This document shows, in pieces, positions 46,923 through 59,455 of a DNA stretch of 64,000 nt (position 1 is its first letter; every line of letters starts with the position of its first letter). The DNA comes from Favolaschia claudopus (lineage: Eukaryota; Basidiomycota; Agaricomycetes; Agaricales; Mycenaceae). The stretch is taken from assembly GCA_037176885.1 (NCBI GenBank), contig JAWWNJ010000015.1, positions 2,418,001-2,482,000 of the forward strand. The letters run 5' to 3'. Position numbers and translations under genes: made by a program. The notes below the pieces were generated by a model. The model had not been told where the DNA came from, searched no databases, and saw nothing but the letters and a program-made list of their open reading frames with translations.

Positions 46923-49778
46923 ATGATACTAGAGATGTCTGCAGCATCGTATAATGCCGCGGGCCCAAGCTCCCGAAATACTACTACCAACGGCTACCAT
47001 GGCGGACCTACCTATCAGCGCAAACAGCTGCTGGACCAGGAGATTGCCAAATTAGACGCGGAACTCAGCAACATCGACGACGAAATCTCCAAGCTTAAAG
47101 AGCTCCGCAAGCTGCGTCACGAGGAGCGGCAGAAACTCTTCGATGAATACGAGCAAGCCGCTGCCCCTCCCAATGCCAAAGGGAAAGGAAAGGCCGTCGG
47201 TGGCGTTGATTACATGTCGGAAGATTTCGAATGGTCTGGCGAACTCAAGTTCCAGATGAAAAAAGTGTTCAAAATTGACAACTTTCGACTCTGCCAGCAA
47301 GGGTGCTGATTCCGAAACCTATGCTCATACTCGCTGCTAACCAACTAGTCGCCAGTGTTTGCAACGCGAACATGGATCGGCGTGACATTGTAGTGGTCAT
47401 GCCCACCGGTGGCGGCAAGAGTCTGACTTATCAACTTCCTGCCCTACTGAGCCCGGGTTGCACTTTGGTTGTGTCGCCGTTAATCGCTCTCATAACGGAT
47501 CAGATTCTTCACTTGCGAGAAGCCGGCGTGGAAGCAGTGAAGCTGACTGGCGGAACTCCAAAGGCAGAGGCTCGCGAAATACATGATCGGCTGGTGGCAA
47601 TGGGCAACAGACGGCTTTCGGGTGGTAAAGAAATCAAACTGTGCTATGTAACGGTCTGTGCTGTTATGGATATATGTTTCTGTTTCTCACTCCGCTTTTC
47701 GTTTAACAAATAGCCCGAGAAAATAGCAAAGAGCAAATCGTTTCTGGCTATGTTACAAAAGCTTTCCGACGGTGCTCAGCTTGGTTTGAATTTCCTCGTC
47801 TGATGATCCCGACCATTGACTTGTTTCCAGCTCGTATAGTGATAGATGAGGCTCATTGCGTTTCCCAGCTTGGGCATGACTTTCGGTCGGGTTCCTTTCA
47901 CACTGTATGTATCCTGCTAATCTACATAGCAGACCCGATTACCAAAAGCTGCACATCCTCCGTCAAAACTTCCCCCGCGTTCCTATCATGGCACTATCAG
48001 CCACATGTCCGCCCAAGGTTCTGCAGGATCTACTCAAGACGCTAGGAATGAAAGCCGTAGTTGATGGAACGAATGCAAAGTCTGGTGCCACAGTCTACTT
48101 TTCCGCCCCGTTGTATCGCAAGAATCTCCACTACAAGGTCCTCCTTAAGCCCTCTGCTGCAGCGGCGCAGATCACCACGATGAAAGACTACATCCTGAAA
48201 CACCATCCAAACCAAACTGGGATCATATATTGCGCCACAAGGAAGGATGCTGAGCGTGTAGCGGATGGCCTCAGACAAGAAAGCGGCGGCAAGATCAAGA
48301 CAGGTGTATATCACGCGGAGAGAAAGGACGAAGAAAAGGAGTCGCTACACCGTCAATGGAGGAAAGGAGCGATTCAGGTTGTTTGTGCTACTATTGGTAG
48401 CTTTTGTATTGGTTTTGACTAAATATCCCGCTGACCTCGAATTGCAGCTTTCGGACTTGGTATCGACAAAGGTGACGTGCGCTTCGTTCTCCATCACTCT
48501 CTTTCTGTGCGTGGTTGCCTTCGGTTTTACATCACAGTAATAATCCGCTTCAGAAATCAATGGATGGTTATTATCAAGAGTCTGGGCGAGCAGGACGCGA
48601 TGGCAAAGATTCGGATTGTGTTCTGTACTATCGTCCCGCTGACTTTTCCCATATCGCTTCGATGATGGCAACAGAGAGGGATGGATCTTCCAAACGTATT
48701 TTTCTCTCTTGACTCTCACCTGTTGACAAAGTTCATTCTTTTACGTAGTGCAAGGAATGCTGAGCTTTGTCCAGAATATGGTAGAGTGCCGGAAGATAGG
48801 CTTTGCAAAGTACGGTCCTAGTCCATTCAAGAACACAAACCCTTACGCGACTCGACAGGTATTTTTCGCACTCCTCCCAACTTTCGATGTCATCATGGGC
48901 GACGGAGGATTCCAATGCGCTTGCGCCATGTGGACACTGCGACAACTGCACGCGCAAGGCGGACAGTTTTGCTCGCCGGGATGTAACATTCGAGGCGTGG
49001 CAACTACTCAAGGTTGCAGACTTTGCACACACAGACCGTCAGTTGACACTCACTATGCTCGCGGATCTCGCTCGCGGAAACGGCGGTGCCGCGTCGTCGA
49101 CCGCTGGAGGCGGCGGGCGCAAGGGCAAAGGCCGAGAGAAGAACAAGCTTGATTTAGATTTGGACGTTGTGTGTGGCGGCAAGGTCAACCTGAAGAAGGA
49201 TGTAAGGCCGTTACTGGTTTTCTATCTTGGTGCACGCGTAACTCATGAGGGAAACATAGGAAGCGGAGATTCTGCTCATTGAACTGCTTGTTCGAAGATA
49301 TTTGGTCGAAGAATATCACTCGACGGCGTACTCCACGATCGTATATGTGAAAACGGGTCCGCTTGCTATGCGGCTCACACGCATACCTCGGGACCGTGTC
49401 AAGACCCTGCAAGACCCAAGAATCGAATGTGATTTCCAGATACCGGTACGCAAAACTCGAGCCAAGACCGCGAAGGCGAGCTCCAGCAAAGGGGAGACTT
49501 CCTCTGGGAAACGGAAGCGTCAAGCTCAAAGTTCAGACGAGGAAGAAGAGGAGGACGATCTGGATGATTTTATCATCGAAGACGACGAGCCTATGCAGCC
49601 GCCCATTACACCCCATAACCAGAAACCACTGCCCGAAGCGATCGAAGACTCGGATCCGGAGTTGGAGCTCCCCGAATGGACATACACAATGCGAGATCCG
49701 CCTCTCAAAAAGAGGCGAACCGATCCCAAGCCGATAGTAACGAATAGTGAGATTATTGAATTGTCAGACTCGGACTGA
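46923..49778 (+). CDS. RecQ-family ATP-dependent DNA helicase (RECQ1-like)
   Basis: Multi-exon gene. Either the ATG at 46923 or the one at 46935 (better -3 base) may start it. An N-terminal coiled coil ([20 protein letters not shown]) precedes the helicase: [17 protein letters not shown] (Walker A), [76 protein letters not shown] and [12 protein letters not shown]. The RQC zinc-binding part is CGHCDNC. The basic, acidic-patched C-terminus includes [20 protein letters not shown] and ends in EIIELSDSD. It should unwind 3'-tailed DNA and branch-migrate junctions in repair. The aromatic-rich loop carries Leu where Trp is usual. Confidence 0.9.
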
Positions 49779-49839
49779 ACTAGCACATATGTCATAGATG
49801 CAAGGTATTGGGTACATTTGCTACACATACAATTTCGTC

Positions 49840-50656
49840 TTAGAGCGAACCCACTGTAAACCGATGAGTACTTGTATACGATCTGGCTTTCTGTAATGAA
49901 CTCACGGTAATCGTACACAAGCAGGGTTTCGATAACTTCGCCGTCCGAAGCTACAAATCGCACATTCCTGGCGTGGCGTCTTTCCCCGTTGATTACCTGG
50001 ATACCCCAGGTCTAGAAATTCACGAATCTTGAAAATCACGAATCAACTGCGGAAAAAGCAACCGCACCTGGGTAGCATTCCAGGTCGCGCCGCTCTCTGC
50101 GGTGTCACTTTCCACGTAAGAGTGGACAACTCCGGCCTCGACAGTGTCGGGGGTCCAATCCTTCTTGAGGAACTCTTCCTCAAGTTCCGCAACCTGGCAG
50201 CGCCTGGAAACAAGTCAGGTCCAAGTCATTCAGGGAGGCAACCCACATACCTCGACTTGCCGATAACGGGACCAAAGAGGTTGTCCTTGGTCTTACGATC
50301 AGTCCAAGTCAAAGTCCTCTCTTCTCTGGTTGCAGGAATTCCTCCAGTGAGAGTCTTCAAGGCGTGAGTACCCCTGGATTCACGAGATCGCCGCGGCTTA
50401 CTTGGTCGATGTCAATCTTCTCAACGCCTGCATCGTCTTTGTAGTGCTTGATAGCCAAGGTGACAGTAGCAGTAGCGATGATCTTGCGCTTTATCCAACC
50501 TATCCCTTGGAGCATAAGGAGCCTGTCCGTCTCGCCGCTCAGACTCTTGTTCTGATATGCCAATTAATCAGAGCCAGAACTCATTGTGCGAAAACGACGA
50601 ACCATGACGAATTTGCCAGAGAGGTCGCGGATGGAAACGCTTTCAGGTACGGCCAT
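49840..50656 (-). CDS. Small conserved fungal protein of unknown function
   Basis: Minus-strand gene of about six exons. The reconstructed protein begins MAVPESVSIRDLSGKFVM and continues with NKSLSGETDRLLMLQGIGW, TVTLAIKHYKDDAGVEKIDI, TLTGGIPATREERTLTW, VHSYVESDTAESGATW and WGIQVINGERRHARNV, ending in a short tail at 49840. The alternation of beta-like strands and a KSLS-type opening resembles calycin/lipid-binding folds, but this is inference from pattern only. I recognise the type as a conserved fungal hypothetical protein; no catalytic motif is evident. A TATATATA at 50731-50738 lies about 75 bp upstream. Confidence 0.75.
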
Positions 50657-51164
50657 AGTGATGACTTAGTGGTGGCAAGTGGTGGTACAAGGTGAGATAG
50701 CACTGGTACGGGACGGAGGACGAGAAGCGGTATATATACGTCCGACATGTGATTACTCCAAGTTGATACGCGGTTGAAACGCGTCGCTCGCGTAGAAACG
50801 ATCGCGAATAACAGAGATTGCCATTCAGCGCTCTTGATTCAGCCGTTCAAGTCCAATACTACCTATTCGTAGTATTCAAGGTAACCTTATGTTTGATTTA
50901 CTCGGATCCCCAGACGTCACTGCTGTGAGACCCACAACAACTCCGCTCATTTGAGATCTTGAGTGCCCACAAGTTGTTGGAGTGTCTGTGATCTGAGCCA
51001 CGAGCTCGTTAAATGAACGCTGCAACCTGAGAGCACGAATCGACTCGTGAACGAGAATTTAAACCAAAAAACCATGGTCCCCCGATTCATACCTATGTAC
51101 AAGTACAACAGATTGTATATCGATACAGTGTGCCAGCGCGTATGAGGAAAGAAAGTGAGAAGAG
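50657..51164. promoter_or_regulatory. Intergenic region with TATA box for the small conserved gene
   Basis: TATATATA at 50731-50738 is well placed for the leftward gene starting at 50656. The rest, up to the stop of the UBE2O-like gene at 51165, shows no gene. Confidence 0.5.
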
Positions 51165-54100
51165 TTAAGACTGTGTTTGTAGGTTGATTAATTTCGTCAA
51201 TATCCGATCCAGGGCTAAAATCCCCCCTTCGCTCAGACGAGGCACAGCCAGCTCAGGGTCATCCTGAGAGTCTTCAGAACTGTCTGATGCGCTCTTGCTC
51301 TTCTCGATGAGCCGCTGCGAGTTCTTGATCAGTTTGTCGAGGCGCCCATTCCGGCGATACAGCCAATCAATTTCTGATTCAAGCCCACCAGGCGGGAGCT
51401 CAAGAGCACGGCGAACAAATCCGCGAGATAACACATAGGCCTTTTCGTTGTACAGTCGACTGTCGGATAGCAAAATCAGCATTAAATCTAGTACAGAACT
51501 TCCCGACTTCACCTGTTAACAATGCCATCTGGGGTGCCTCGAAGTTTCTCGTACGCAGGCTCGCAAAACCAGCTAAGAGGGGTAAGTGAGCAGGATACAT
51601 GTCGTTCAGTCAAATCCACTGACGGCTCTTTCACGAGAACGAGTCCCTGGATGCTCACGAATGCCTGCAACAATGACGATCTTGCGGGATTCCAGACCTC
51701 GTTCTGGTCTCCCTGCCATGTTCCCAAGATGGACAAGCACACCTTTCCCTCCTCGTATAAGTTACTGTAACAATATGAGAACATGAACAGATACACGTAA
51801 AATCGTCAACTCACGGGTTAACTGTGTAGAAAGCATCTATCAGCTAGGACGAAGAAAATATAGTTGAACAATCACTGACCACGTCCATTTCCATTTGTCC
51901 AGCTTAGGAAATGTGCTTGTGGCGGGGTATGTGGAAAATTCGAGTCAAGCATCCAATCAATGACGAAAGGACAATCTTCATAAGGTGTATTTTCAGGGCC
52001 TATAATCAGGGACCGCAAGAGATCTGTCCTGTCTTCGTAGGCCCGAATGAGTATGGAATCTGAGCAACGATAACCGGGTTAACAGAGCATCGCCAATGCT
52101 AAGTAAAAGACCAAACGAACCTGGCAAACTACTGCTGAGTGCTCTGTACTCTTTGGCGAGCCTTGCCAAGAACGAGTTCTTTGGCTGAGCAGGGATGGTG
52201 TCGTAGTAGGCATGATCAATCGGAGCAGAAGGTTGAATTTCGAAACGCTTCAACGACGATTCTGAGTCGCCGTCACCAGCATTATCTGAACCTCCCGCCG
52301 TCGGAATGTCTTCTGCCACGTCTTTCGGTACGTCGGGAGAGACAGGCCGTTCCGTTTCCGATGTTGTTGCGACAATTATATCTGCAGTAGCGGTGGATTT
52401 TGGCGTATCAGGACCGTCGTGGCCACCGTGAATTGAGGAAAGCAGGGTGCTAGATAGTAATCCCGAAACAACCTCCAAAGGAGCCAAAGCGACATCCGGC
52501 CAAACTGAGCCATTCCCATTCCCATTGACCAGCGGAGCCTCAGCAGCAGAAGATTGACTCCGCTGTTCGTCAGTGTCGGAAGGCCAGTCGTCTCCCGAAT
52601 CACTAGGGGAATCCCATGCACCGCTTTCGTGTATAGTCCACATCGGATGTTCTTCGTGAAGACCTGGATGCTCCGATTCCTCTTCCCAAACGTCATCCTC
52701 GAGTTGATCAAGACCATCATACAGTTTGGTCAAGCGTTGGAGTGGATACGACTTGACGATTCCGTTTGGATGTGTCAGCTCAGCGGTCCCATCGAGATTT
52801 ATCTGTATATCATTAGAGGCTAGAAAAAAGTAAGTTGGTACTGAAAAACAACGCACGTCGGTGACTTCTCCAAGCCACAGCATTTCGCTATCCGCGGACG
52901 GTCTCAGAATCCGCGCTTCGACAAGGTTCTCCGCACCACGACGGCGAGCAATATCTGCTCCCATTTCCGACATCTCTTTCCTGAAACCAGCTAACTGCCC
53001 GTCTATGAATGGAGCATCGCGCACCCAGGGCTCAACTTCACCGATGCGAGGTACTCTAGCGATTACACGAGAGCCGTTTGTCTGGCCTTCTGGATGGACA
53101 AACACAAAGTCGCCCCGTCGAACTCCAAGACCCTCAGATCGAGTCTCAAGCGCGGCGACTGTATCCGAGATACCGTGAGGGTCAAGCTCTAGCAGGGGGA
53201 CTAGCTCTATTTTCCCGGTATCGGGAATAAGCACCGAGGCAATACGATGTGCTGAGTTAACAGACTGTATTATAACAGCTCGCTTTTCGTCTTCGCCGTT
53301 CCAAATGACCCAGTCACCAGGCCTGTCAATCGATGAGGTCAATGCTTTTGGAACACACGAACAATGTTCGACACACCAACAATCATACTCGTCTGGATTG
53401 ACATAAGGAATGAGGTCAGTGGAACGGATGGTCTCCTTGGTGCCATCCTGCCATAATACATGGCAGAAAGTTTGGGTTTCGGTCACAGTGAACACCTTGA
53501 TGACAACTCGAGGACCGGGTTCTGTGCCATGAGTGGTGCCTGGAACTTTGCTTTCGTCCTTGAATGTAACCCGGTCACCGACACGCATTTCTAAATCGGA
53601 CAGGCTTCGTATGAGAGTGAGTTTCGACATGTCGGTACCTGTCCAGAACTGCTGAGGACGACGCCGTGACGCTGCGTCTTCAGGATCAAGCTATATGGTC
53701 GTTATTGAACTGGTTCGAATGAGCCATGAGATTGTCACCTACTGCTTGACTAAGTGCCAGCCAAGTTATTGCGTAAACGCTATGCACGACGTCGACACAT
53801 GTGTCCCCTGGACTCGGTCGATTGTTTCCCAGGAGAAATCCGAAAAGGCTATGAACCGTTGAAGTGGGTTGTGGAAGGATGTCCTAAAACCCGAATAAGG
53901 TGGATGGAGCAGGATAGATAGCGAAATGGACCCACAGGACCCTTTTCGCCAACGGAGAAGCGAGAGCCGAGTTCTGGCATACGGATAATTTGACCACTTG
54001 AAATTTCCACCAGTACTTCGTCGAATAGCTGTATTTTTCGCGTTTATCTCGGGCTCTGGACGAGGGATAAGGTTAACTAACCTCTATGACCTGACCTATC

Positions 54101-54692
54101 CAGTTGTCGTAAGTGACGAAATCGCCTACCTCGGCGTAGGTGCGGTCAGAGAGCTCATCCAGCGTCGTCCAACCCTCGAGGCGCTCTCCACTAACGACGT
54201 GTTCGCAGCGGCCGTTGACGCTTGCATGGACAATAACACCGGATTGCATATCGTCAATACTGCGCTTGCAAACATCGCCGGGATGGAAGGTGCGGTCGAC
54301 AAGGAGGAGTTCTGACTCGGGGAGAATCTGGCGTTCGAATTCTCGGCGGGTGTTTGTTTCCGCGTCTTGTCGATAGAAGGAGACTCCGACTTCACCCCGA
54401 GTAAGCGGTCGCATGAGGGGATCTGTGACGGTGGGTGGGACGGGTTCCTCTGCGTCTTGCCAGCATCTCTAAACAGCAATTTAGATACAGAAGATGAGTT
54501 GGCAAGATAGCGAGCAGGCTTCACCATTACAATGCCGTTGATATTATCTTGTGCAGAGGAATCTGTTGTGGCCAACGGATTGACGCGGCGAACTACATCC
54601 TGGTGATAGAACTGGGAGAGTATGAGTTGGTTTCCGGGATAGAAAAGAGGGAAGAATGGGACCTTTGTGAGTATTCTTGGGGAAGTAGCCAT
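51165..54692 (-). CDS. UBE2O-like large ubiquitin-conjugating enzyme (E2/E3 hybrid)
   Basis: Long minus-strand gene starting at the ATG at 54692. The N-terminal half carries the beta-rich conserved regions of UBE2O ([83 protein letters not shown]). An acidic linker follows, then a UBC core: [40 protein letters not shown] with the catalytic Cys, and [20 protein letters not shown]. The C-terminus has a coiled segment ([20 protein letters not shown]). UBE2O acts as a combined E2/E3 that multi-monoubiquitinates orphan and basic proteins for degradation. Interior exon borders were followed by homology, not all verified by length. Confidence 0.87.
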
Positions 54693-55229
54693 GAGCGCGA
54701 TAATTAAGCAGATGAGAGTTGCCGAAGGGACACAACAAGAGCACACAACACAACGTAACTTGTCTCAGAAGAACAAAGCAAATTGGCGCGCAAATTAGCG
54801 CGCCCCATAAATACTTCCTCCAAACTTCCATCCAGCCCGTGCGTCCATACCGGCTGTCTGCACTCTATGCTGTCGCCAAAGTCGCCCGGAATCTGCTGTG
54901 CACACAACCTTTACATGACAAGCTTTCCCAAGTACTTCCGAGCCAGCCAATGAAAAACGCCGCATCTTATGTCGTGGATAGGCTTTTGCCTATGCGCGGT
55001 ATGGGCTATAGGGCCAAGGCTGCGCGGAATCCTCGCTGTTTCCGGTGCTCACTGGTGTGATTGGATGGCACAATTCTCGTACTTCATCTAACAGCTGCAG
55101 TTTGACGCCGAGTCACAACTTCCTTCCTCTTTGGGAAATTTTGTGCTATAAAACTCTCTTCTCCACTTCCATGAACGCGCCTCTCCCCCATCTTCTATTC
55201 TCCCCTCTCCTTTCATAGTCCTAACAGCT
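54693..55229. promoter_or_regulatory. Divergent promoter between UBE2O-like and NAGS genes
   Basis: TATAAA at 55147-55152 lies 83 bp before the NAGS start codon at 55230. No gene is seen in between. Confidence 0.5.
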
Positions 55230-57168
55230 ATGCTCCCCCGCATACCTGCCTCGTGTTCCCGCGTCTCCCCTCCCCTCGCCTCCGCCCGTAGCCAAACCTT
55301 CAAGGCCTTCTATGCTGTTCGTCCATCTAGCGACCCCATCTCATATTGCCCTTGCTGATATGTTGCAGACCATCCGCAGCCTTCGTCAACCCCCTCCCGA
55401 CCCAGAAGATCCTCCCCCTGATAATGTGAGGTGTTTAACACCGACGTGATCCTCATTTACCTACGCGACCTAGGACTTCATCCTTTCTATCCTTCGTGCC
55501 AACCCCTCGTTGCGCGACACGCGGTCCTATCTCGCCTCGTTTGGCCCTCGTCCCAAACCACCTTCGGCCCCGTCGGCCGATCGCGTACCCGCCGCTTCCA
55601 AAGATCTGTCCACCGCACAATCGATCCCTGTTGCCCTCGAACATCCGAAGCCAAGTCCGGTACTTTCTTCCTTATTGGACCCTGTCGTAAAACGCACCGC
55701 GCTTGTCAAGATTCAGGGTCCGTTTACCGATGTCCAACTCGATAGTATCGCTCGAGGCATGGTCTACCTGGAAAAGCTAGGCCTCGTCAGTGTGATTGTC
55801 GTCGAAAACGATACTCTGCAGAGGGGCGAACAGGATGAACGGGCGGCCCTGATCGAAGAGACTATGCGAATTGTGACTGTTCTGGAAAAGCAAGGCGCTA
55901 AAGCCCGCCCGGTTCTCGGAGCTGTCGTAAAATTAGGTCCTAAGCCTGGCGACGACGAGTTGCCCGAATCCCCAGACTTTTCTCCGCCGGAGGCCCACAC
56001 AGTGCCATCGGACCTTGGCCCTATACGTTCAGCTCTTCGGGCGGGGGAGATCCCCGTCATTCCTCCTTTCGCCCTAGATTCCTTTTGCCGGTCTATTCGC
56101 GTCGACTCCAACGATGTTCTTGGTGCGCTCGCTCGTGGAATGGTGGAAGCAGCTGAGAGCGACACTGCTCAGTCGAACGCCTCCCCCGACATCCTGTCTG
56201 AGGAAGTGGATTTGACTCCATTGCGACTTATGATCATTAATCGCGAAGGCGGTGTGCCTTCCTACGCACGTTCTGGCTATCCTCATCTTCTCATCAACTT
56301 GGATTCGGAATATTCGCATATCCACGAAACATTTCACGAGCCTTGGCACACCACCAACCCCACAGCTCTGTCGAATCTGGCGTTGGCAAAAACATGTCTA
56401 GCCTACATGCCCCCAACGTCATCCGCTGTCATGGTTTCCCACCGCTCTCCCAGCTCTCTCATTGCGAATCTGATCACCAACAAACCTGCGTTAAGCTCAA
56501 GTCTCCCACACGCGTTGTTGCAGGGAAATCGTCGGTTGACGGCTCACACACCCACGCTTCTGCGACGCGGTTTGCCAGTCCGCGTCTTGCGTACCGTCAG
56601 CGAGATCGACCGGCCCAAAATGAATGCACTCCTTGAGCAGTCATTCAACCGGATCCTTGACGAAGAGGCATTCTATCAGCGGTTGGAGCGCACCCTCGAT
56701 TTTATCGTTGTCGCTGGTGATTATGTTGGTACGGCCATCGTCACCAATGAACCCTGCCCGGGATCACCAGAGCCGATCTCTTATCTCGACAAGTTCGCGG
56801 TTCTCCCCAGCCATCAAGGCGATGGCACAGTCGACTTTTTGTGGGTCGCTCTTCACGACGAATCCTACGGACTCGGTCATCCGTTCTCTGCCAATCCCAA
56901 CGGAGGGAAAGGTGGTGTGGGAGAGGGTCGCGATCTCGTATGGCGGAGCCGAGCCAATAACCCAGTCAACAAATGGTACTTTGAGCGGAGTTCTGGGCAT
57001 ATGCGGATGGGTTCTTGGGTCATGTTTTGGTGTGATGCAGAGAAGCGTTTGAAGCTTGAACAGGCGCGTCGCACCGGTGCTGGTTTGTCTTATGTTGAGG
57101 GGTGGGAGAAGGGACGTCTCGCGCAATGGGGGAGTGTTGTAGGAACAATTCCATCCGCATGGAAGTAG
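55230..57168 (+). CDS. Amino-acid N-acetyltransferase / N-acetylglutamate synthase, mitochondrial
   Basis: Three exons (55230-55316, 55369-55425, 55474-57168) join to 612 codons plus stop. The N-terminus is Arg/Ser-rich with no acidic residue in the first 25 positions, fitting a mitochondrial presequence. An amino-acid-kinase-like domain follows (RTALVKIQGPFTDVQLDSIA, RALRAGEIPVIPPFALD-type segment), then a NAT/DUF619 acetyltransferase domain (DFIVVAGDYVGTAIVTNE, YLDKFAVLPSHQGDGTVDFL, RSRANNPVNKWYFERSSGHM). This is the layout of fungal Arg2, the first enzyme of arginine biosynthesis, which acetylates glutamate and is inhibited by arginine. Arg2 genes often have an upstream attenuator peptide; none was verified here. 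Confidence 0.9.
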
Positions 57169-57260
57169 ACATGTTACCCGAATACCAATATCCAATAGAC
57201 TAAATGTGTGTATTTGTACATGCTATTCCACTAAGCACTTATACATTTGGAAGTCCAAAA

Positions 57261-59054
57261 CTACTTATGATTGCGAACCCGTGTCTTAATTGGTCGTGGA
57301 GGGCTCGGCTGCGTTGAGGACGCGGTGCTGGCGGAGATGTTGGCGTTTTCTTTCGCTGGTGCTGAAGACGAGGGAAGGTCGCCGACTCTCTTCCAAGGGA
57401 CGTAGTCCTCCTCTTTCTTCACAACGCTTTCCACCAAATTAGCCACACCTTTGAGCACCAGCTCCCGGAAGCCGTTCATTGTCCATCGGTCAATGTTCTC
57501 AATCAAGAAAAAGACCTGGACATTGACATCATCAGTATAAGAACCTGAATCAGAAAGCGGTAGAGCATCGTGCCTCAGCAATATCTGCAGCTCTGTCCAG
57601 CTGTGAGGAGCAAATGAGCCAAAAGGGATTACTTCAATTGTGAATAAGACATACCTGCCATTCGTGAAAAATGTCCGCTCCATCACCAGCAATGCTCTCG
57701 ATTCGATATGGGGCTGAATAGACGACCTTCGGAATTTCTGAGCATGTGGATTGTGATTAAAGATATCAGATAAGACGCACCGAAGATTTGCCTCCTTCTG
57801 ATGGAGTACCGCACCAGTCGACATGGGCCCTAACAGTGCCGCTGGCCCAAACCAAGCCTATGACTGGCGCTTTCACTTGATGACAATGGAGATGTCGGGC
57901 AGCAGCTGCGGTGGACATTCTGTTCTGCCGGTACGCGTCTTCCAGCATTGTATGTACAGGTTTCTTATCCTCCCAAACGCTGCTAACAAATTGAAATGCT
58001 GGTGTCTCGGGCGGCACGACTAGGGGAGTGCTTTGGAACCGGAATGAAGAGCTTTTGCTCACATTGCCAGTCTTGACAACATTGGGGTGCCGTTTGAGGA
58101 CTTGATAAGGAGAGTCTTTGGAAAGCGATAGCGCTCTGATTTTCGCTGAAGGTATCATCACAACCGCATCCGGCGAGGCTGTCTTTGCGCCTGAAAGGAA
58201 ATATAGCAGAATGACTCGTCTCTTCCGGCACTCACTTACCCAGTATGCGTGCAGTCTCTGGACTCACATTCGCAGTCACCAGGGGTTGAGGCAGAGATAT
58301 GCTGCATTGAACGCTATTCAGACGTATCAGATGCCAAAAGGTTCTTACGAAGGATGAAGTATACGGACCGGAGAGTGCTCCCTCTGATGGCAGGGCTGCG
58401 AAGCACATTGTACCTGATGCATCTGTAGTTGATTCAATCACGAGGAAGAGTAATGTTCATACTAACACATTGGCAGCATAATCAGCCTCGGAATATTTTT
58501 CCTTCGATTCTTTCATAATGTTCAGCCGCCGCCAGGCAGAATGAACAATGATCATCTTTGAAAGTATTGCTTGGACGTCCGCGTTCGCAACCTTACCAAA
58601 AAGTTTGGGATTCTTGTCATGGATCTCTTGGAGGAAGCTCAAGAAATCTTTCGGAACCAGGTTTGAAAGCGATTTGAACTCGGGTGATCCCTTGTAGAGA
58701 TAAATTCGAGATCTTCGACTGGGAAAGGTTACAAACCTTTTCAAGCCAGACAGCAGGAAGCTTTGGCCTGGAAGAGAAATCGAACAACTCTTGTATGGAC
58801 TGCTTGAAGACTTCCGGTATATCGGACGAGAACGACACTTGTTCGCATTTCTGGTGAGAAGACCATATCTCGAAATGCGTGAGGTTCCTCGCAATCCTGA
58901 TAATTAAAGTAAGCCTCCAAAGCTTGGGAGAAACAAATGACTTTATCACGCACTCTGATGGGGACAGTCTGCGCGCAGTCGGTGGTTTTGTCGCTTTAGC
59001 AGCACCTTTCCTTCGTTTAGATCTCGGATTCGGTGGGCTGCTGGTAGAGCTCAT
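57261..59054 (-). CDS. Unrecognised protein, probably nuclear
   Basis: Minus-strand multi-exon gene from the ATG at 59054 to the stop at 57261. The N-terminus is short and strongly basic (PRSKRRKGAAKATKPP), a likely nuclear signal. The body has helical segments (EVFKQSIQELFDFSSRPKLP, FLSFLQEIHDKNPKLFG, ILSKMIIVHSAWRRLNIMKE) and a C-terminal mixed region (PHIESRALLVMERTFFTNG, VNVQVFFLIENIDRWTMNGF, KEEDYVPWKRV), then a Ser/Pro-rich tail. I do not recognise a family. Exons join smoothly with normal GT-AG introns, which supports a real gene. It is convergent with NAGS and divergent from the secreted-protein gene. Confidence 0.65.
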
Positions 59055-59455
59055 TTAGTGTCAGTCGTAGATGAAGAGTGCTATATCGTCAATGGGCGTA
59101 AGAGTCGTAAGATTGCAAGGGAAGTAAGTGGTGGTCAATCGAACCAAGTGTTTACTTCCGTTTGCATCCGATCAATAATTCCGTAACTGATGTACAGTGG
59201 CTATACGCGTCAAAGTCCTTACTATCTTATCTAATCTCGAAAAGTCGCGCTTGGCGGCAGCCACATGGCTTTAGGGGAATCTCTGTTGAGCATGTTCATT
59301 TACCATGGGAACCGCCTAAATCCACCGATTTAAAAGGCGAGCACCAAGCCTCGGTCAAATCAACCTTTATTTCCTCCCTTTTCTCGGACTGGTTCCCCAG
59401 CTTCTTCAATTTTCTTGCTGTGCACTGTCTTCGACCTGCTACTAGTATCTTCAAG
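59055..59455. promoter_or_regulatory. Divergent promoter; TATA-like element for the secreted-protein gene
   Basis: GATTTAAAAGG at about 59327-59337 lies about 120 bp before the ATG at 59456. Pyrimidine-rich sequence follows up to the start codon. No gene seen. Confidence 0.4.
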
